From positions 124,001 through 188,000 of the forward strand of contig NZ_MCNV01000009.1 of NCBI RefSeq assembly GCF_001718195.1: a stretch of 64,000 bases of DNA. Direction: 5' to 3'. Shown in pieces: positions 34,655 through 44,251 of this stretch. Position 1 is the first letter of the stretch. Each line of letters starts with the position of its first letter. Both the position numbers and the translations under genes were made by a program. This stretch comes from Paraburkholderia nodosa (GTDB lineage Bacteria > Pseudomonadota > Gammaproteobacteria > Burkholderiales > Burkholderiaceae). A model generated the notes under the pieces. It worked only from the letters and a program-made list of their open reading frames with translations. It had not been told where the DNA came from and did no database searches.

Positions 34655-36961
34655 TTGTTTAGACCTCATCGCTTGGTTCCAAAAACGGTTGCGGCCGCGG
34701 CGATCGCCGCACATGGACTCGTTGCCCACGCAGCAACGACGCCTTTCGTGGTTCAGGACATCCGCATCGAAGGGCTGCAACGCGTCGAGCCGGGCACGGT
34801 GTTCGCCTACCTGCCGATCAAGCAGGGCGACACGTTCACCGACGACAAGGCGTCCGAGGCCATCCGCGCACTGTATGCGACGGGCTTCTTCAATGACGTG
34901 AAGATCGCCACCGAAGGCGGCGTAGTGGTGGTGCAGGTGCAGGAGCGCCCGGCCATCGGCACGATCGACTTCGCGGGCATCAAGGAATTCGACAAGGACA
35001 ACCTCACGAAGGCGCTGCGCGCGGTGGGTCTCTCGCAAGGCCGCTACTACGACAAGGCGCTCGTCGACAAGGCCGAGCAGGAGCTCAAGCGCCAGTACCT
35101 CACGCGCGGCTTCTATGCCGCCGAGGTCACGACCACGGTCACGCCGATCGACCGCAATCGCGTCGGTCTGCTGTTCTCGGTGGTCGAAGGTCCGAGCGCG
35201 AAGATCCGCCAGATCAACTTCATCGGCAACAAGACGTACAGCAGCGGCACGCTTCTCTCGGAGATGCAGCTGTCCACGCCGAACTGGTTCTCGTGGTACA
35301 CGAAGAACGACCTGTACTCGAAGGAAAAGCTCACGGGCGACCTCGAGAACGTGCGCTCGTACTACCTGAACCACGGCTACCTCGAGTTCAACATCGACTC
35401 GACGCAGGTCTCGATCTCGCCCGACAAGAAGGACATGTACCTCACCATCGGCATTCACGAAGGTGAGCCGTACAAGGTGTCGGGCATCCAGCTGTCGGGC
35501 AATCTGCTCGACCGTGAGGCCGAGCTCAAGAAGCTCATCAAGATCAAGCCGGGCGACACCTTCTCGGCTGAGAAGCTGCAGGCCACGACCAAGGCCATCG
35601 TCGACAAGCTCGGCGAATACGGTTACGCGTTCGCGACCGTCAATGCGCTGCCGCAGATCGATCAGGCGAACCACACGGTCAACCTCACGCTGCAGGTCGA
35701 TCCGAGCCGCCGCGTGTACGTGCGCCGCATCAACGTGGTGGGCAACACGCGCACACGCGACGAAGTCGTGCGCCGCGAAATGCGCCAGCTCGAAAGCTCG
35801 TGGTTCGATTCGAACCGCCTCGCGCTCTCGAAGGACCGTATCAACCGTCTGGGCTACTTCACCGACGTCGACGTGACCACGGTGCCCGTGGAAGGCACGG
35901 CCGACCAGGTGGACGTGAACGTGAAGGTCGCTGAAAAGCCGACCGGCGCGATCACGCTGGGTGCGGGCTTCTCGTCCACGGACAAGGTGGTGCTCTCGGC
36001 GGGCGTGTCGCAGGACAACGTGTTCGGTTCGGGCACCTCGCTCTCGCTGAACGTGAACACCGCGAAGACGTACCGCACGCTAGCCCTCACGCAGGTGGAC
36101 CCGTACTTCACGGTGGACGGCATCAAGCGCATTACCGACGTCTACTACCGCACGTACCAGCCGCTGTACTACTCGACCGATTCGAGCTTCCGCATCATCA
36201 CGATGGGCGGCGACCTCAAGTTCGGCATCCCGTTCTCGGAAGTCGACACGGTCTACTTCGGCGCCGGCTTCGAGCAGGACACGCTCGACGTCGACTCGAA
36301 CACGCCGCAGAGCTATATCGACTACGTGAACCAGTTTGGCCGCGTGTCGAACAACGTACCGCTCACGGTGGGCTGGTCGCGCGACGCGCGTGACAGCGCG
36401 CTCGTGCCGAGCAAGGGCTACTTCACGCAGGCGAACGCCGAGTACGGCACGCCGGTTGGCGGTACGCAGTACTACAAGGCCGATATTCAGGCGCAGTACT
36501 ACTACTCGTTCGCGCGCGGCTTCGTGCTGGGCCTGAACTTCCAGGGCGGCTACGGTAACGGCCTCAGCGGCAAGCCGTACCCGATCTTCAAGAACTACTA
36601 CGCCGGTGGTATCGGTTCGGTGCGTGGCTACGAGCCGAGCTCGCTGGGTCCGCGCGACAAGACGACGAACGACCCGATCGGCGGCTCGAAGATGCTGGTC
36701 GGCAACATCGAGCTGACCTTCCCGCTGCCGGGTACGGGCTATGACCGCACGCTGCGCGTCTTCACGTTCGTCGATGGTGGTAACGTCTGGGGCACGGAAG
36801 GCAACAGCATTGGCGCCAACGGCCTGCGTTACAGCTACGGTTTCGGTCTCGCGTGGATTTCGCCGATCGGCCCGCTGAAGTTGAGCCTGGGCTTCCCGGT
36901 GACCAAGCACACGGGCGACCAGTACCAGAAGTTCCAGTTCCAGATCGGGACGGCGTTCTGA
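34655..36961 (+). CDS. bamA: Outer membrane protein assembly factor BamA
   Basis: A 768-residue outer-membrane protein that folds and inserts beta-barrels. A signal peptide runs to about residue 26 (cut after GLVAHA). Five POTRA domains follow, beginning FVVQDIRIEGLQRVEPG, then the C-terminal 16-strand barrel with the VRGYEPSSLGPRD loop and a terminal Phe (IGTAF). The start is TTG 34655 with GGGGAAG upstream. It follows rseP by 68 bases. Confidence 0.97.
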   Translation: MFRPHRLVPKTVAAAAIAAHGLVAHAATTPFVVQDIRIEGLQRVEPGTVFAYLPIKQGDTFTDDKASEAIRALYATGFFNDVKIATEGGVVVVQVQERPAIGTIDFAGIKEFDKDNLTKALRAVGLSQGRYYDKALVDKAEQELKRQYLTRGFYAAEVTTTVTPIDRNRVGLLFSVVEGPSAKIRQINFIGNKTYSSGTLLSEMQLSTPNWFSWYTKNDLYSKEKLTGDLENVRSYYLNHGYLEFNIDSTQVSISPDKKDMYLTIGIHEGEPYKVSGIQLSGNLLDREAELKKLIKIKPGDTFSAEKLQATTKAIVDKLGEYGYAFATVNALPQIDQANHTVNLTLQVDPSRRVYVRRINVVGNTRTRDEVVRREMRQLESSWFDSNRLALSKDRINRLGYFTDVDVTTVPVEGTADQVDVNVKVAEKPTGAITLGAGFSSTDKVVLSAGVSQDNVFGSGTSLSLNVNTAKTYRTLALTQVDPYFTVDGIKRITDVYYRTYQPLYYSTDSSFRIITMGGDLKFGIPFSEVDTVYFGAGFEQDTLDVDSNTPQSYIDYVNQFGRVSNNVPLTVGWSRDARDSALVPSKGYFTQANAEYGTPVGGTQYYKADIQAQYYYSFARGFVLGLNFQGGYGNGLSGKPYPIFKNYYAGGIGSVRGYEPSSLGPRDKTTNDPIGGSKMLVGNIELTFPLPGTGYDRTLRVFTFVDGGNVWGTEGNSIGANGLRYSYGFGLAWISPIGPLKLSLGFPVTKHTGDQYQKFQFQIGTAF

Positions 36962-37026
36962 CGTATGTTTTGCCCGGCGATGGTTGCGCGCGCAGCGCAC
37001 AGCGCCGGAATCCAGGAAACGAGAGG

Positions 37027-37581
37027 ATGACTTTGCTAACGGGTATGTTTTCCAGACGGACGATCGGGGCGATGACCGTGTCGCTGGCGCTCCTCGGTTT
37101 TGGCATGGGCGTGGCGCAGGCGCAGGAAGCCAGGATCGCGGCGGTGAACTCCGATCGCATCCTGCGTGAATCCGCTCCCGCGAAGGCCGCGCAGACCAAG
37201 CTCGAAGCCGAGTTCGCCAAGCGCGACAAGGATCTGCAGGACATGGCGCAGCGCCTGAAGTCGATGTCGGATTCGCTCGACAAGAACGGCCCGTCGATGG
37301 CGCCGACCGATCGCGCGTCGAAGCAGCGCGACCTGTCCGCGCTCGACAGCGACTTCCAGCGCAAGCAGCGCGAATTCCGCGAAGACCTGAACCAGCGCCG
37401 CAATGAGGAACTGGCTGCGGTGCTCGATCGCGCGAACAAGGTGATCAAGCAGATCGCCGAGCAGCAGCATTACGACCTGATCGTGCAGGAAGCGGTGTAC
37501 GTGAGCCCGCGCATCGACATCACCGACCAGGTGCTGAAGGCGCTCGCAGCGAATAGCGCGGGCGGTAGCAGCAGCAACTAA
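37027..37581 (+). CDS. skp: Periplasmic chaperone OmpH/Skp
   Basis: A 184-residue chaperone that carries unfolded outer-membrane proteins to BamA. The signal peptide ends near residue 32 (GVAQA/QEARIAAVN). The mature part is a long charged coiled coil (residues about 55-150), the tentacles of the trimeric Skp. I chose ATG 37027 with AGGAAA upstream; ATG 37045 is a shorter alternative. It lies 65 bases after bamA. Confidence 0.93.
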   Translation: MTLLTGMFSRRTIGAMTVSLALLGFGMGVAQAQEARIAAVNSDRILRESAPAKAAQTKLEAEFAKRDKDLQDMAQRLKSMSDSLDKNGPSMAPTDRASKQRDLSALDSDFQRKQREFREDLNQRRNEELAAVLDRANKVIKQIAEQQHYDLIVQEAVYVSPRIDITDQVLKALAANSAGGSSSN

Positions 37582-37618
37582 GGCAACGAAAAGCAACTAA
37601 GGCAGGAGCAGCACGCGC

Positions 37619-38692
37619 ATGGCATTTACGCTTGAGGACATCGTCGGGCGGTTCGGCGGCGAGGTGGTGGGCGATGCGACGCAACGCGTCAGTTCGCTGG
37701 CGCCGCTCGACCAGGCTGGTCCGCAACAGCTCGCGTTCCTCGCCAATCCGAAGTATCTCGCGCAGGTCGAGACGACCCGGGCGGGCGCGGTGCTCATCAG
37801 CCCCGGCGACCTCGAGAAGCTCGCATCGCGCGAAGGACGCAACTTCATCGTCACACCGAATCCGTATGCTTACTTCGCGCGTGTCGCGCAGGCGTATATC
37901 GACCTCGCCGCGCCGAAGGCGCAGCCGGGCATCCACGCCAGCGCCCACGTCGACGCGAAGGCCCAGGTTGCCGCGAGCGCGGTGATCGGCCCGAACGTCA
38001 CGGTCGAAGCGGGCGCCGTGATCGGGGAAAACGTACGGCTCGACGCGAACGTCTTCATCGGCCGCGGCACCCAGGTGGACGAGGGCTCGCACCTGTATCC
38101 GGGCGTGACCGTCTACCACAGCTGCAAGCTTGGCCCGCGCGCCATCGTGCATGCCGGCGCCGTGATCGGTTCGGACGGCTTTGGTTTCGCCCCCGATTTC
38201 ACGGGCGAGGGCGCCGCGCGCACGGGTAGCTGGGTCAAGATTCCGCAGGTGGGCGGCGTGGCCATCGGGCCGGACGTCGAGATCGGCGCGAACACCACGA
38301 TCGACCGCGGCGCGATGGCCGATACGATCATCGAAGAATGCGTGAAGATCGATAACCTCGTGCAGATCGGCCACAACTGCCGGATCGGCGCGTACACGGT
38401 CATCGCGGGCTGCGCCGGCATTGCGGGCAGCACGACGATCGGGCGTCATTGCATGATTGGCGGCGCGGTGGGCATCGCGGGGCACGTCACGTTGGGCGAC
38501 TACGTGATCGTCACGGCGAAGTCGGGTGTCTCGAAGTCGTTGCCGAAGGCTGGCATCTATACGAGCGCTTTCCCGGCGGTCGATCACGCCGACTGGAACA
38601 AGAGCGCCGCGCTGTTGCGTAACATCGACAAGCTGCGCGACCGTATCAAGGCGCTCGAGGCGGCGGTAGCCCAGAAGCCGCAGGGCGAATAA
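37619..38692 (+). CDS. lpxD: UDP-3-O-acylglucosamine N-acyltransferase
   Basis: A 357-residue hexapeptide-repeat acyltransferase adding the N-linked 3-hydroxyacyl chain in lipid A synthesis. An N-terminal uridine-binding domain (about 1-100) precedes many hexapeptide turns, and the QIGHNCRIGAYTVIAGCAGIAG block holds the active-site His. AGGAG at 37605-37609 precedes ATG 37619. It is 37 bases from skp. Confidence 0.97.
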   Translation: MAFTLEDIVGRFGGEVVGDATQRVSSLAPLDQAGPQQLAFLANPKYLAQVETTRAGAVLISPGDLEKLASREGRNFIVTPNPYAYFARVAQAYIDLAAPKAQPGIHASAHVDAKAQVAASAVIGPNVTVEAGAVIGENVRLDANVFIGRGTQVDEGSHLYPGVTVYHSCKLGPRAIVHAGAVIGSDGFGFAPDFTGEGAARTGSWVKIPQVGGVAIGPDVEIGANTTIDRGAMADTIIEECVKIDNLVQIGHNCRIGAYTVIAGCAGIAGSTTIGRHCMIGGAVGIAGHVTLGDYVIVTAKSGVSKSLPKAGIYTSAFPAVDHADWNKSAALLRNIDKLRDRIKALEAAVAQKPQGE

Positions 38693-38917
38693 GAAAGCAG
38701 TATCGAGGTAGCGGGCGGCGTGTCGCGGGAGCGGCGCGCCGCTTTGCGTCGCGGACGACCAGACTGGCCGCCCCGGGGCTGCCCGCCCGGGGCAATACGC
38801 ATGCACGGGAGCGCGGGCGTGGCGCATACTTCGCGTCAGCGCGGGCGTGTTTGGTCCGGCGCCTCGAATATCGAAATCGAAAGTCACACGCGCAATTCCT
38901 GCGTGAGCAGAACCACC

Positions 38918-39382
38918 ATGAACATCGAAAAACTCAACTTCGACATCCACAAGATTCTCACGCTGCTGCCGCACCGCTATCCGTTCCTGATGGTGGACCG
39001 GGTCATCGAACTGGAGCCGCACAAGAGCATCAAGGCGTTGAAGAACGTGACGGTCAACGAGCCCTTTTTCACGGGACACTTCCCGCAGCGTCCGGTCATG
39101 CCCGGCGTGATGATTCTCGAGGCGCTGGCGCAAACCGCCGCGCTGCTCACGTTCTCGGAGGAGGAGCAGGACTTCGAGAATACGCTGTACTACTTCGTGG
39201 GCATCGACGGCGCGCGCTTCAAGCGCGTGGTCGAGCCGGGCGACCAGCTCATCCTCAACGTGACGTTCGAGCGCTACATGCGCGGCATCTGGAAGTTCAA
39301 GGCGGTGGCCGAAGTGGAAGGCTCCGTGGCCTGCGAGGCGGAACTCATGTGCACCGTCAAGAAAATGGACGCGGCGCAATAA
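38918..39382 (+). CDS. fabZ: 3-hydroxyacyl-ACP dehydratase FabZ
   Basis: A 154-residue hot-dog-fold dehydratase of fatty acid synthesis that competes with LpxA for 3-hydroxyacyl-ACP. The PHRYPFLMVDRV motif and active-site His54 and Glu68 (GHFPQRPVMPGVMILEAL) are present. The open frame extends upstream to 38720, but ATG 38918 gives the conserved start MNIEKLNFDI. The 225 bases between lpxD and fabZ hold no other supported gene. Confidence 0.97.
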   Translation: MNIEKLNFDIHKILTLLPHRYPFLMVDRVIELEPHKSIKALKNVTVNEPFFTGHFPQRPVMPGVMILEALAQTAALLTFSEEEQDFENTLYYFVGIDGARFKRVVEPGDQLILNVTFERYMRGIWKFKAVAEVEGSVACEAELMCTVKKMDAAQ

Positions 39383-39459
39383 GCAGCGCCGCCGCATGCC
39401 GCAGCGCCCTTGACCTCGAGGCGCCGGCGCACGGAAACAGAATCGGAGAGCGAGGACGA

Positions 39460-40248
39460 ATGAGCAGGATCCATCCCACTGCGGTCGTCGAGTCGGGCGC
39501 GCAGATCGACGAATTGGTCGAAATCGGACCGTTCGCGGTCATCGGTGCGAACGTCACCATCGGTGCACGCACGAAGGTCGGTTCGCATAGCGTGCTGGAA
39601 GGCCACACGACGATTGGCGAAGACAACACGATCGGCCACTACGCGTCGATCGGCGGCCGTCCGCAGGACATGAAGTACAAGGGCGAGCCCACCAAGCTCG
39701 TAATCGGCAGCCGCAACACCATCCGCGAGTTCACGACGCTGCATACGGGCACGGTGCAGGACACCGGCGTCACGATCATCGGCGACGACAACTGGATCAT
39801 GGCCTACGTTCACGTCGGCCACGACTGCCGTCTGGGCAACAACGTCATCATGTCGAGCAACGCGCAGCTCGCGGGCCACGTGTTCGTCGAAGACCACGCG
39901 ATCGTCGGCGGCATGACCGGCGTGCACCAGTTCGTGCGCATCGGCGCGCATTCGATGGTCGGCGGCGCCTCGGCGCTCGTGCAGGACGTGCCGCCGTTCG
40001 TGATCGCCGCCGGCAACAAGGCGGTGCCGCACGGCATCAACGTCGAAGGTCTGCGCCGTCGCGGCTTTTCGGCTGACGCGATTTCCGCGCTGCGCTCGGC
40101 GTATCGCACGCTCTACAAGAACGGGCTCTCGCTCGAAGAGGCGAAGGTGCAGCTCGCCGACCTCGCGCAAGCGGGCGGCGACGGCGACGTGCACGTGAAG
40201 GCGCTGCTCGACTTCGTCGAGCAGTCGCAACGCGGCATCATTCGCTGA
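39460..40248 (+). CDS. lpxA: UDP-N-acetylglucosamine acyltransferase
   Basis: A 262-residue left-handed beta-helix enzyme that performs the first step of lipid A synthesis, 3-O-acylation of UDP-GlcNAc. It begins SRIHPTAVVESGAQ and carries the catalytic His in MAYVHVGHDC, with the C-terminal helical domain starting GLRRRGFSADAI. ATG 39460 follows a GGACGA site. It is 3 bases upstream of lpxB. Confidence 0.97.
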   Translation: MSRIHPTAVVESGAQIDELVEIGPFAVIGANVTIGARTKVGSHSVLEGHTTIGEDNTIGHYASIGGRPQDMKYKGEPTKLVIGSRNTIREFTTLHTGTVQDTGVTIIGDDNWIMAYVHVGHDCRLGNNVIMSSNAQLAGHVFVEDHAIVGGMTGVHQFVRIGAHSMVGGASALVQDVPPFVIAAGNKAVPHGINVEGLRRRGFSADAISALRSAYRTLYKNGLSLEEAKVQLADLAQAGGDGDVHVKALLDFVEQSQRGIIR

Positions 40249-40251
40249 TCG

Positions 40252-41421
40252 ATGGCGCTGCAAACGCGTCCGCTGCGCCTCGCAATGGTCGCCGGCGAGC
40301 CGTCCGGCGACCTGCTTGCGTCGTCGCTGCTTGCAGGTCTCAAAGCCCGCTTGCCCGACACTACGCAGTACTACGGAATCGGCGGGCCGCGCATGATGGC
40401 CGCCGGCTTCGATGCGCACTGGCCGATGGAAAAACTTTCGGTGCGCGGCTACGTCGAGGCGTTGCGGCATATTCCCGAGATTCTGCGCATCCGCAACGAG
40501 CTCAAGCATCAGCTGCTGGCCGAGCCGCCTGACGCCTTCATCGGCGTGGACGCGCCTGACTTCAACTTCGGCCTCGAGCACGCGCTGCGCGACGCGGGTA
40601 TTCCGACCATCCACTTCGTCTGCCCGTCGATCTGGGCGTGGCGCGGCGGTCGCATCAAGAAGATCCAGAAGGCTGTGGATCACATGCTCTGCGTGTTTCC
40701 GTTCGAAACGGCGCTCCTCGAGAAGGCCGGGGTGGCGGCATCGTACGTGGGCCATCCGCTCGCCGACGAGATTCCGCTCGAACCGGACATGCCCGGTGCG
40801 CGCCGCACGCTGGGCCTGCCGGAAAGCGGCCCGGTGATCGCGGTGCTGCCGGGCAGCCGCCGCTCGGAAATCAACCTGATCGGGCCGACCTTCTTCGACG
40901 CGATGCAGATCATGCAGCGGCGCGAGCCGACGCTGCGTTTCGTGATGCCGGCGGCAACGCCGGCCATCCACGCGCAGCTGCAGGAACTCGCGAACGCGCA
41001 TCAGGGTCTCGCGCTCACGATCATCGACGGCCAGTCGCAACTCGCCATGACGGCCGCCGACGCAATCCTCGTGAAGAGCGGCACGGTCACGCTCGAAGCG
41101 GCGCTGCTCAAGAAGCCGATGGTCATCTCCTATAAGGTGCCCTGGCTCACGGGGCAGATCATGCGCCGTCAGGCTTACCTGCCGTACGTGGGCCTGCCGA
41201 ACATTCTCGCGGGGCGCTTCGTCGTGCCGGAAATCCTGCAGCACTTCGCGACGCCGGAGGCGCTTGCCGACGCGACGCTCACGCAGTTGCAGGACGAGGC
41301 AAACCGGCGCACGCTGACCGAGGTGTTCACGCAGATGCATCTGACCCTGCGCCAGAACACAGCGGAGCGCGCGGCCGAGGTGGTCGCGAGCATCGTCGAA
41401 GGCCGAAAGGGGCGGGCATGA
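40252..41421 (+). CDS. lpxB: Lipid A disaccharide synthase
   Basis: A 389-residue GT-B glycosyltransferase (family 19) that joins two lipid A monosaccharides. The N-terminal MVAGEPSGDLLASSLL motif, the CPSIWAWRGGRIKKI segment and the VKSGTVTLEAALLKKPMV nucleotide site identify it. Its stop overlaps the rnhB start as ATGA, so the two are coupled. Confidence 0.97.
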   Translation: MALQTRPLRLAMVAGEPSGDLLASSLLAGLKARLPDTTQYYGIGGPRMMAAGFDAHWPMEKLSVRGYVEALRHIPEILRIRNELKHQLLAEPPDAFIGVDAPDFNFGLEHALRDAGIPTIHFVCPSIWAWRGGRIKKIQKAVDHMLCVFPFETALLEKAGVAASYVGHPLADEIPLEPDMPGARRTLGLPESGPVIAVLPGSRRSEINLIGPTFFDAMQIMQRREPTLRFVMPAATPAIHAQLQELANAHQGLALTIIDGQSQLAMTAADAILVKSGTVTLEAALLKKPMVISYKVPWLTGQIMRRQAYLPYVGLPNILAGRFVVPEILQHFATPEALADATLTQLQDEANRRTLTEVFTQMHLTLRQNTAERAAEVVASIVEGRKGRA

Positions 41422-42206
41422 GCGAGGGCACGATCAAGCGCACGGCCAGGCGCACGACAGCGCCGGCGGAGAAAAAACCGCCGTCGCAGGCGGCGCTCAA
41501 GCTCGCCGCGCGTCGCAAGGCGGCGCGGCAGGCCGGACTGCTGTTCGAATCGCCGGACGACGTGATCTGCGGCGTGGACGAGGCCGGCCGCGGGCCACTC
41601 GCCGGGCCCGTGGTTGCCGCGGCCGTGATTCTCGATCCGGCCCGGCCGATTCGTGGGCTCAACGATTCGAAGGTGCTGACGGCACAGGCGCGGGAAACGC
41701 TCTACGAGCGCATCGTCGAACGCTCGCTCGCGTGGTGCGTCGCATCGGCGAGCGTCGAGGAAATCGACACGCTCAACATCCTGCACGCGACGATGCTGGC
41801 GATGCGGCGCGCGGTCGAGGGCTTGAGCCTCGTGCCGACGCTCGCGAAGATCGACGGCAATCGCTGCCCGGTGATGCCGGTGCGCAGCGAGGCAGTGATC
41901 GGCGGCGACGCGCTCGTGCCGAGCATTTCGGCGGCGTCGATCGTAGCCAAGGTTATGCGCGACCGCATGCTGATCGATCTGCACCAACGCCATCCGTATT
42001 ACGGTTTCGACGCCCATGTGGGCTACGGCACGCCGCAGCACCTCGAAGCGTTGCGCGTACATGGTCCGTGCGAGCATCACCGGCGCTCGTTCGCGCCCGT
42101 GCGCGACGCCTACGTGCTGCACGGCATCGTCCTGCCCGACGCTTCGACCGTGGTCAGCGACGCCGCCGGCCTCGAAGAAGACGACGCCTTCGCGCCGCTG
42201 CCTTGA
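41418..42206 (+). CDS. rnhB: Ribonuclease HII
   Basis: A 262-residue nuclease that removes ribonucleotides from DNA. The catalytic CGVDEAGRGPLAGPV motif gives the Asp-Glu pair; LNDSKVLT and the AASIVAKVMRDR helix follow. The first 50 or so residues are Lys/Arg/Ala-rich and absent from shorter relatives (E. coli 198 residues). It is coupled to lpxB. Confidence 0.96.
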   Translation: MSEGTIKRTARRTTAPAEKKPPSQAALKLAARRKAARQAGLLFESPDDVICGVDEAGRGPLAGPVVAAAVILDPARPIRGLNDSKVLTAQARETLYERIVERSLAWCVASASVEEIDTLNILHATMLAMRRAVEGLSLVPTLAKIDGNRCPVMPVRSEAVIGGDALVPSISAASIVAKVMRDRMLIDLHQRHPYYGFDAHVGYGTPQHLEALRVHGPCEHHRRSFAPVRDAYVLHGIVLPDASTVVSDAAGLEEDDAFAPLP

Positions 42207-42309
42207 GCCGCCGCTGACGGCGTCTCGCGCGAGCCGGCGCCGTCTCGCACGGTGCCGGCGCAGCCGTTTTTCTATCTCCCGATTCTCATTTGACACGCCT
42301 GAGCCGCCC

Positions 42310-43095
42310 GTGAAAGCCATTACCTCGCGCGACAATCCGCTCTACAAGCGTCTGAAGGCGCTCGCCGGCTCGACGCATCAACAGCGGCGCAGCCATCAGG
42401 CCTTGCTCGAAGGCTTCCATCTCGCGAGCGCGTGGCTCGACGGCGGCACACAGCCCGAGTACTGCGTCGTGACCGAAGGCGCGCTCGCGCACGAAGAAGC
42501 GCAGGCGATCGTTGCCCGCGTCGACGAGCGCCGCGTCATCACACTGCCCGATGCACTCTTCGGGCAGCTCTCGAACGTCGTGCACGGCGTAGGGCTGCTA
42601 CTGCTCGTCGATATGCCTGAAGCGCCGTTGCCCGAACGCGTTGCATCGACGTGCCTCGTGCTCGACGGATTGCAGGACGCCGGCAACGTCGGCTCGATCC
42701 TGCGCAGCGCGGCGGCCGCCGGCATCGACAGGGTATTCTGCACGCCGGGTACGGCCTATGTGTGGTCGTCGAAGGTGCTGCGCTCGGCAATGGGCGCGCA
42801 TTTCCTCTTACAGGTGTTCGAGAACGTGGAGGCCGAAGCGCTCGTCGAGATGCTCGGCGTGCCGGTCGTCATCACCGATTCGCACGGCGCGCAGGCGATC
42901 GACGAGGCCGATCTCACGGGCCAGCTCGCGTGGGTGTTCGGCAACGAAGGAGCGGGCGTCTCGCAGGTATGGCGCGACGCGGCCGCGCTGCGCGTGACGA
43001 TTCCGCAGCCGGGCGGCATGGAGTCGCTCAACGTCGCGGCGGCGGCGGCGGTGTGCGTGTTCGAGCAATGCCGGCAGCAGCGTCACGCACGTTGA
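42310..43095 (+). CDS. TrmH/SpoU-family RNA methyltransferase
   Basis: A 261-residue knotted (SPOUT) methyltransferase for ribose 2-O-methylation of RNA. The N-terminal substrate-binding domain is followed by the three knot motifs: LQDAGNVGSILRSAAAAG, FGNEGAGVS and IPQPGGMESLNVAAAAA. The start is GTG 42310 in a frame open from 42016. It is not clearly RlmB or TrmH by sequence alone, so the target nucleotide is left open. It follows rnhB by 103 bases. Confidence 0.9.
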   Translation: MKAITSRDNPLYKRLKALAGSTHQQRRSHQALLEGFHLASAWLDGGTQPEYCVVTEGALAHEEAQAIVARVDERRVITLPDALFGQLSNVVHGVGLLLLVDMPEAPLPERVASTCLVLDGLQDAGNVGSILRSAAAAGIDRVFCTPGTAYVWSSKVLRSAMGAHFLLQVFENVEAEALVEMLGVPVVITDSHGAQAIDEADLTGQLAWVFGNEGAGVSQVWRDAAALRVTIPQPGGMESLNVAAAAAVCVFEQCRQQRHAR

Positions 43096-43114
43096 CACTC
43101 GCGCCGGAGAGCAA

Positions 43115-43144
43115 TAAAAAAGCCCGCTCAGATGCGGGCCTTTT
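43115..43144. terminator. Bidirectional terminator between the methyltransferase gene and ppsR
   Basis: GCCCGC (43122-43127) pairs with GCGGGC (43134-43139); an A run precedes and TTTT follows, so both convergent transcripts can end here. Confidence 0.85.
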
Positions 43145-43162
43145 CGTTTCTGGCCGGGCGTT

Positions 43163-43978
43163 TCAATACGACGGCTTGTCGATGCGGATTTCCTGCAGGA
43201 TCGTGGTGGCGATTTCCTCGATCGACTTGTGCGTCGACGAGAGCCACTTGATGCCTTCGCGCCGCATCATCGCCTCGGCTTCGTTGACCTCGTAGCGGCA
43301 ATTTTCCAGCGCGGCGTACTTGCTGCCCGGGCGCCGCTCGTTGCGGATCTCGGTCAGGCGCTGCGGATCGATCGAGAGGCCGAAAATCTTCGTGCGATGC
43401 GAAAGCAGCGCATTCGGCAGCTTGCCGCGCTCGAAATCGTCGGGGATGAGCGGGTAGTTCGCGGCCTTCACACCGTACTGCATCGCGAGATACAGGCTCG
43501 TCGGCGTCTTGCCGCTGCGCGACACGCCAACGAGGATCACGTCGGCGTCGGCGAGATTGCGGTCGGACTGCCCGTCGTCGTGCGCGAGGGAGAAGTTGAT
43601 CGCCTCGATACGGTTCTTGTATTCGTCGGTGTCGGCGTTCTGGTGGCCGCGGCCCATGGCGTGGCTCGACTTGAGCTCCAGCTCCTGCTCGAGCGGTTCC
43701 ACGAAGGTCTGGAACATGTCCATCACGAGCGCATTCGCGCGCTTGACGATCTCGTTCGAGTTGCTGTCCACGAGCGTCGTGAACACGATCGGACGGCGGC
43801 CTTCCTGCACGGCGGCTTCGTTGATCTTCTCGGCGGTCGAGTAGGCCTTTTCGGACGAATCGACGAAGGGCACGCGCACGAGGCGGAATTTCTGGTCGAA
43901 CTGCGACAGGATCGAATGCGCGAAAGTTTCGGCAGTGATCCCGGTACCGTCGGAGACGATGAATACGGTAGGCGGCAT
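43163..43978 (-). CDS. ppsR: PEP synthetase regulatory protein (bifunctional kinase/pyrophosphorylase)
   Basis: A 271-residue DUF299-family enzyme that inactivates PEP synthase by ADP-dependent phosphorylation and reactivates it by phosphorolysis. The N-terminus VFIVSDGTGITAETF and P-loop GVSRSGKT (residues 151-158) are characteristic. The frame is open to 44338, but the family start is MPPTVFIVSDG at 43978; no clear ribosome-binding site is visible. It is divergent from its target gene ppsA. Confidence 0.95.
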   Translation of the reverse strand: MPPTVFIVSDGTGITAETFAHSILSQFDQKFRLVRVPFVDSSEKAYSTAEKINEAAVQEGRRPIVFTTLVDSNSNEIVKRANALVMDMFQTFVEPLEQELELKSSHAMGRGHQNADTDEYKNRIEAINFSLAHDDGQSDRNLADADVILVGVSRSGKTPTSLYLAMQYGVKAANYPLIPDDFERGKLPNALLSHRTKIFGLSIDPQRLTEIRNERRPGSKYAALENCRYEVNEAEAMMRREGIKWLSSTHKSIEEIATTILQEIRIDKPSY

Positions 43979-44103
43979 CGGTTGAGGCTGGGTACGTGAG
44001 CTGCAGGGCCGCTCGGGACAGGCTTGGGCGCCCGGAAAGCCCCGTCCGGCGGGACCGAGGGGCAATTCTCGCCGACTGGCACAAATTCGAGAGTCGGCAC
44101 GGT

Positions 44104-44132
44104 AGAATAGCGGCAACCTGTTGGATAAGCAA
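44104..44132 (-). promoter_or_regulatory. Candidate promoter for ppsR
   Basis: On the minus strand TTGCTT and TATTCT are separated by exactly 17 bases, about 120 bases upstream of the ppsR start. Confidence 0.45.
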
Positions 44133-44186
44133 TTGCAGTGCAACCGCGCCAAACCGCCGCCTATCGCGGTGCATTCTGGTGTCAAT

Positions 44187-44216
44187 TTGCAGCGATTCCG
44201 TCTAACTTTATGTAAT
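44187..44216 (+). promoter_or_regulatory. Candidate promoter for ppsA
   Basis: TTGCAG (44187-44192) and TGTAAT (44211-44216) have an 18-base spacer in the only AT-rich part of the region. The palindrome at 44235-44251 begins about 10 bases after the predicted start. Confidence 0.45.
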
Positions 44217-44234
44217 CGCCCGCATCTTCGTGCT

Positions 44235-44251
44235 TTTCCATTGAATGGAAA
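44235..44251. promoter_or_regulatory. 17-base palindrome in the ppsA leader, candidate operator
   Basis: TTTCCATTGAATGGAAA has perfect 8-base arms around a central G. Its place just downstream of the predicted ppsA promoter suits a repressor site; the binding protein is unknown. Confidence 0.5.
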
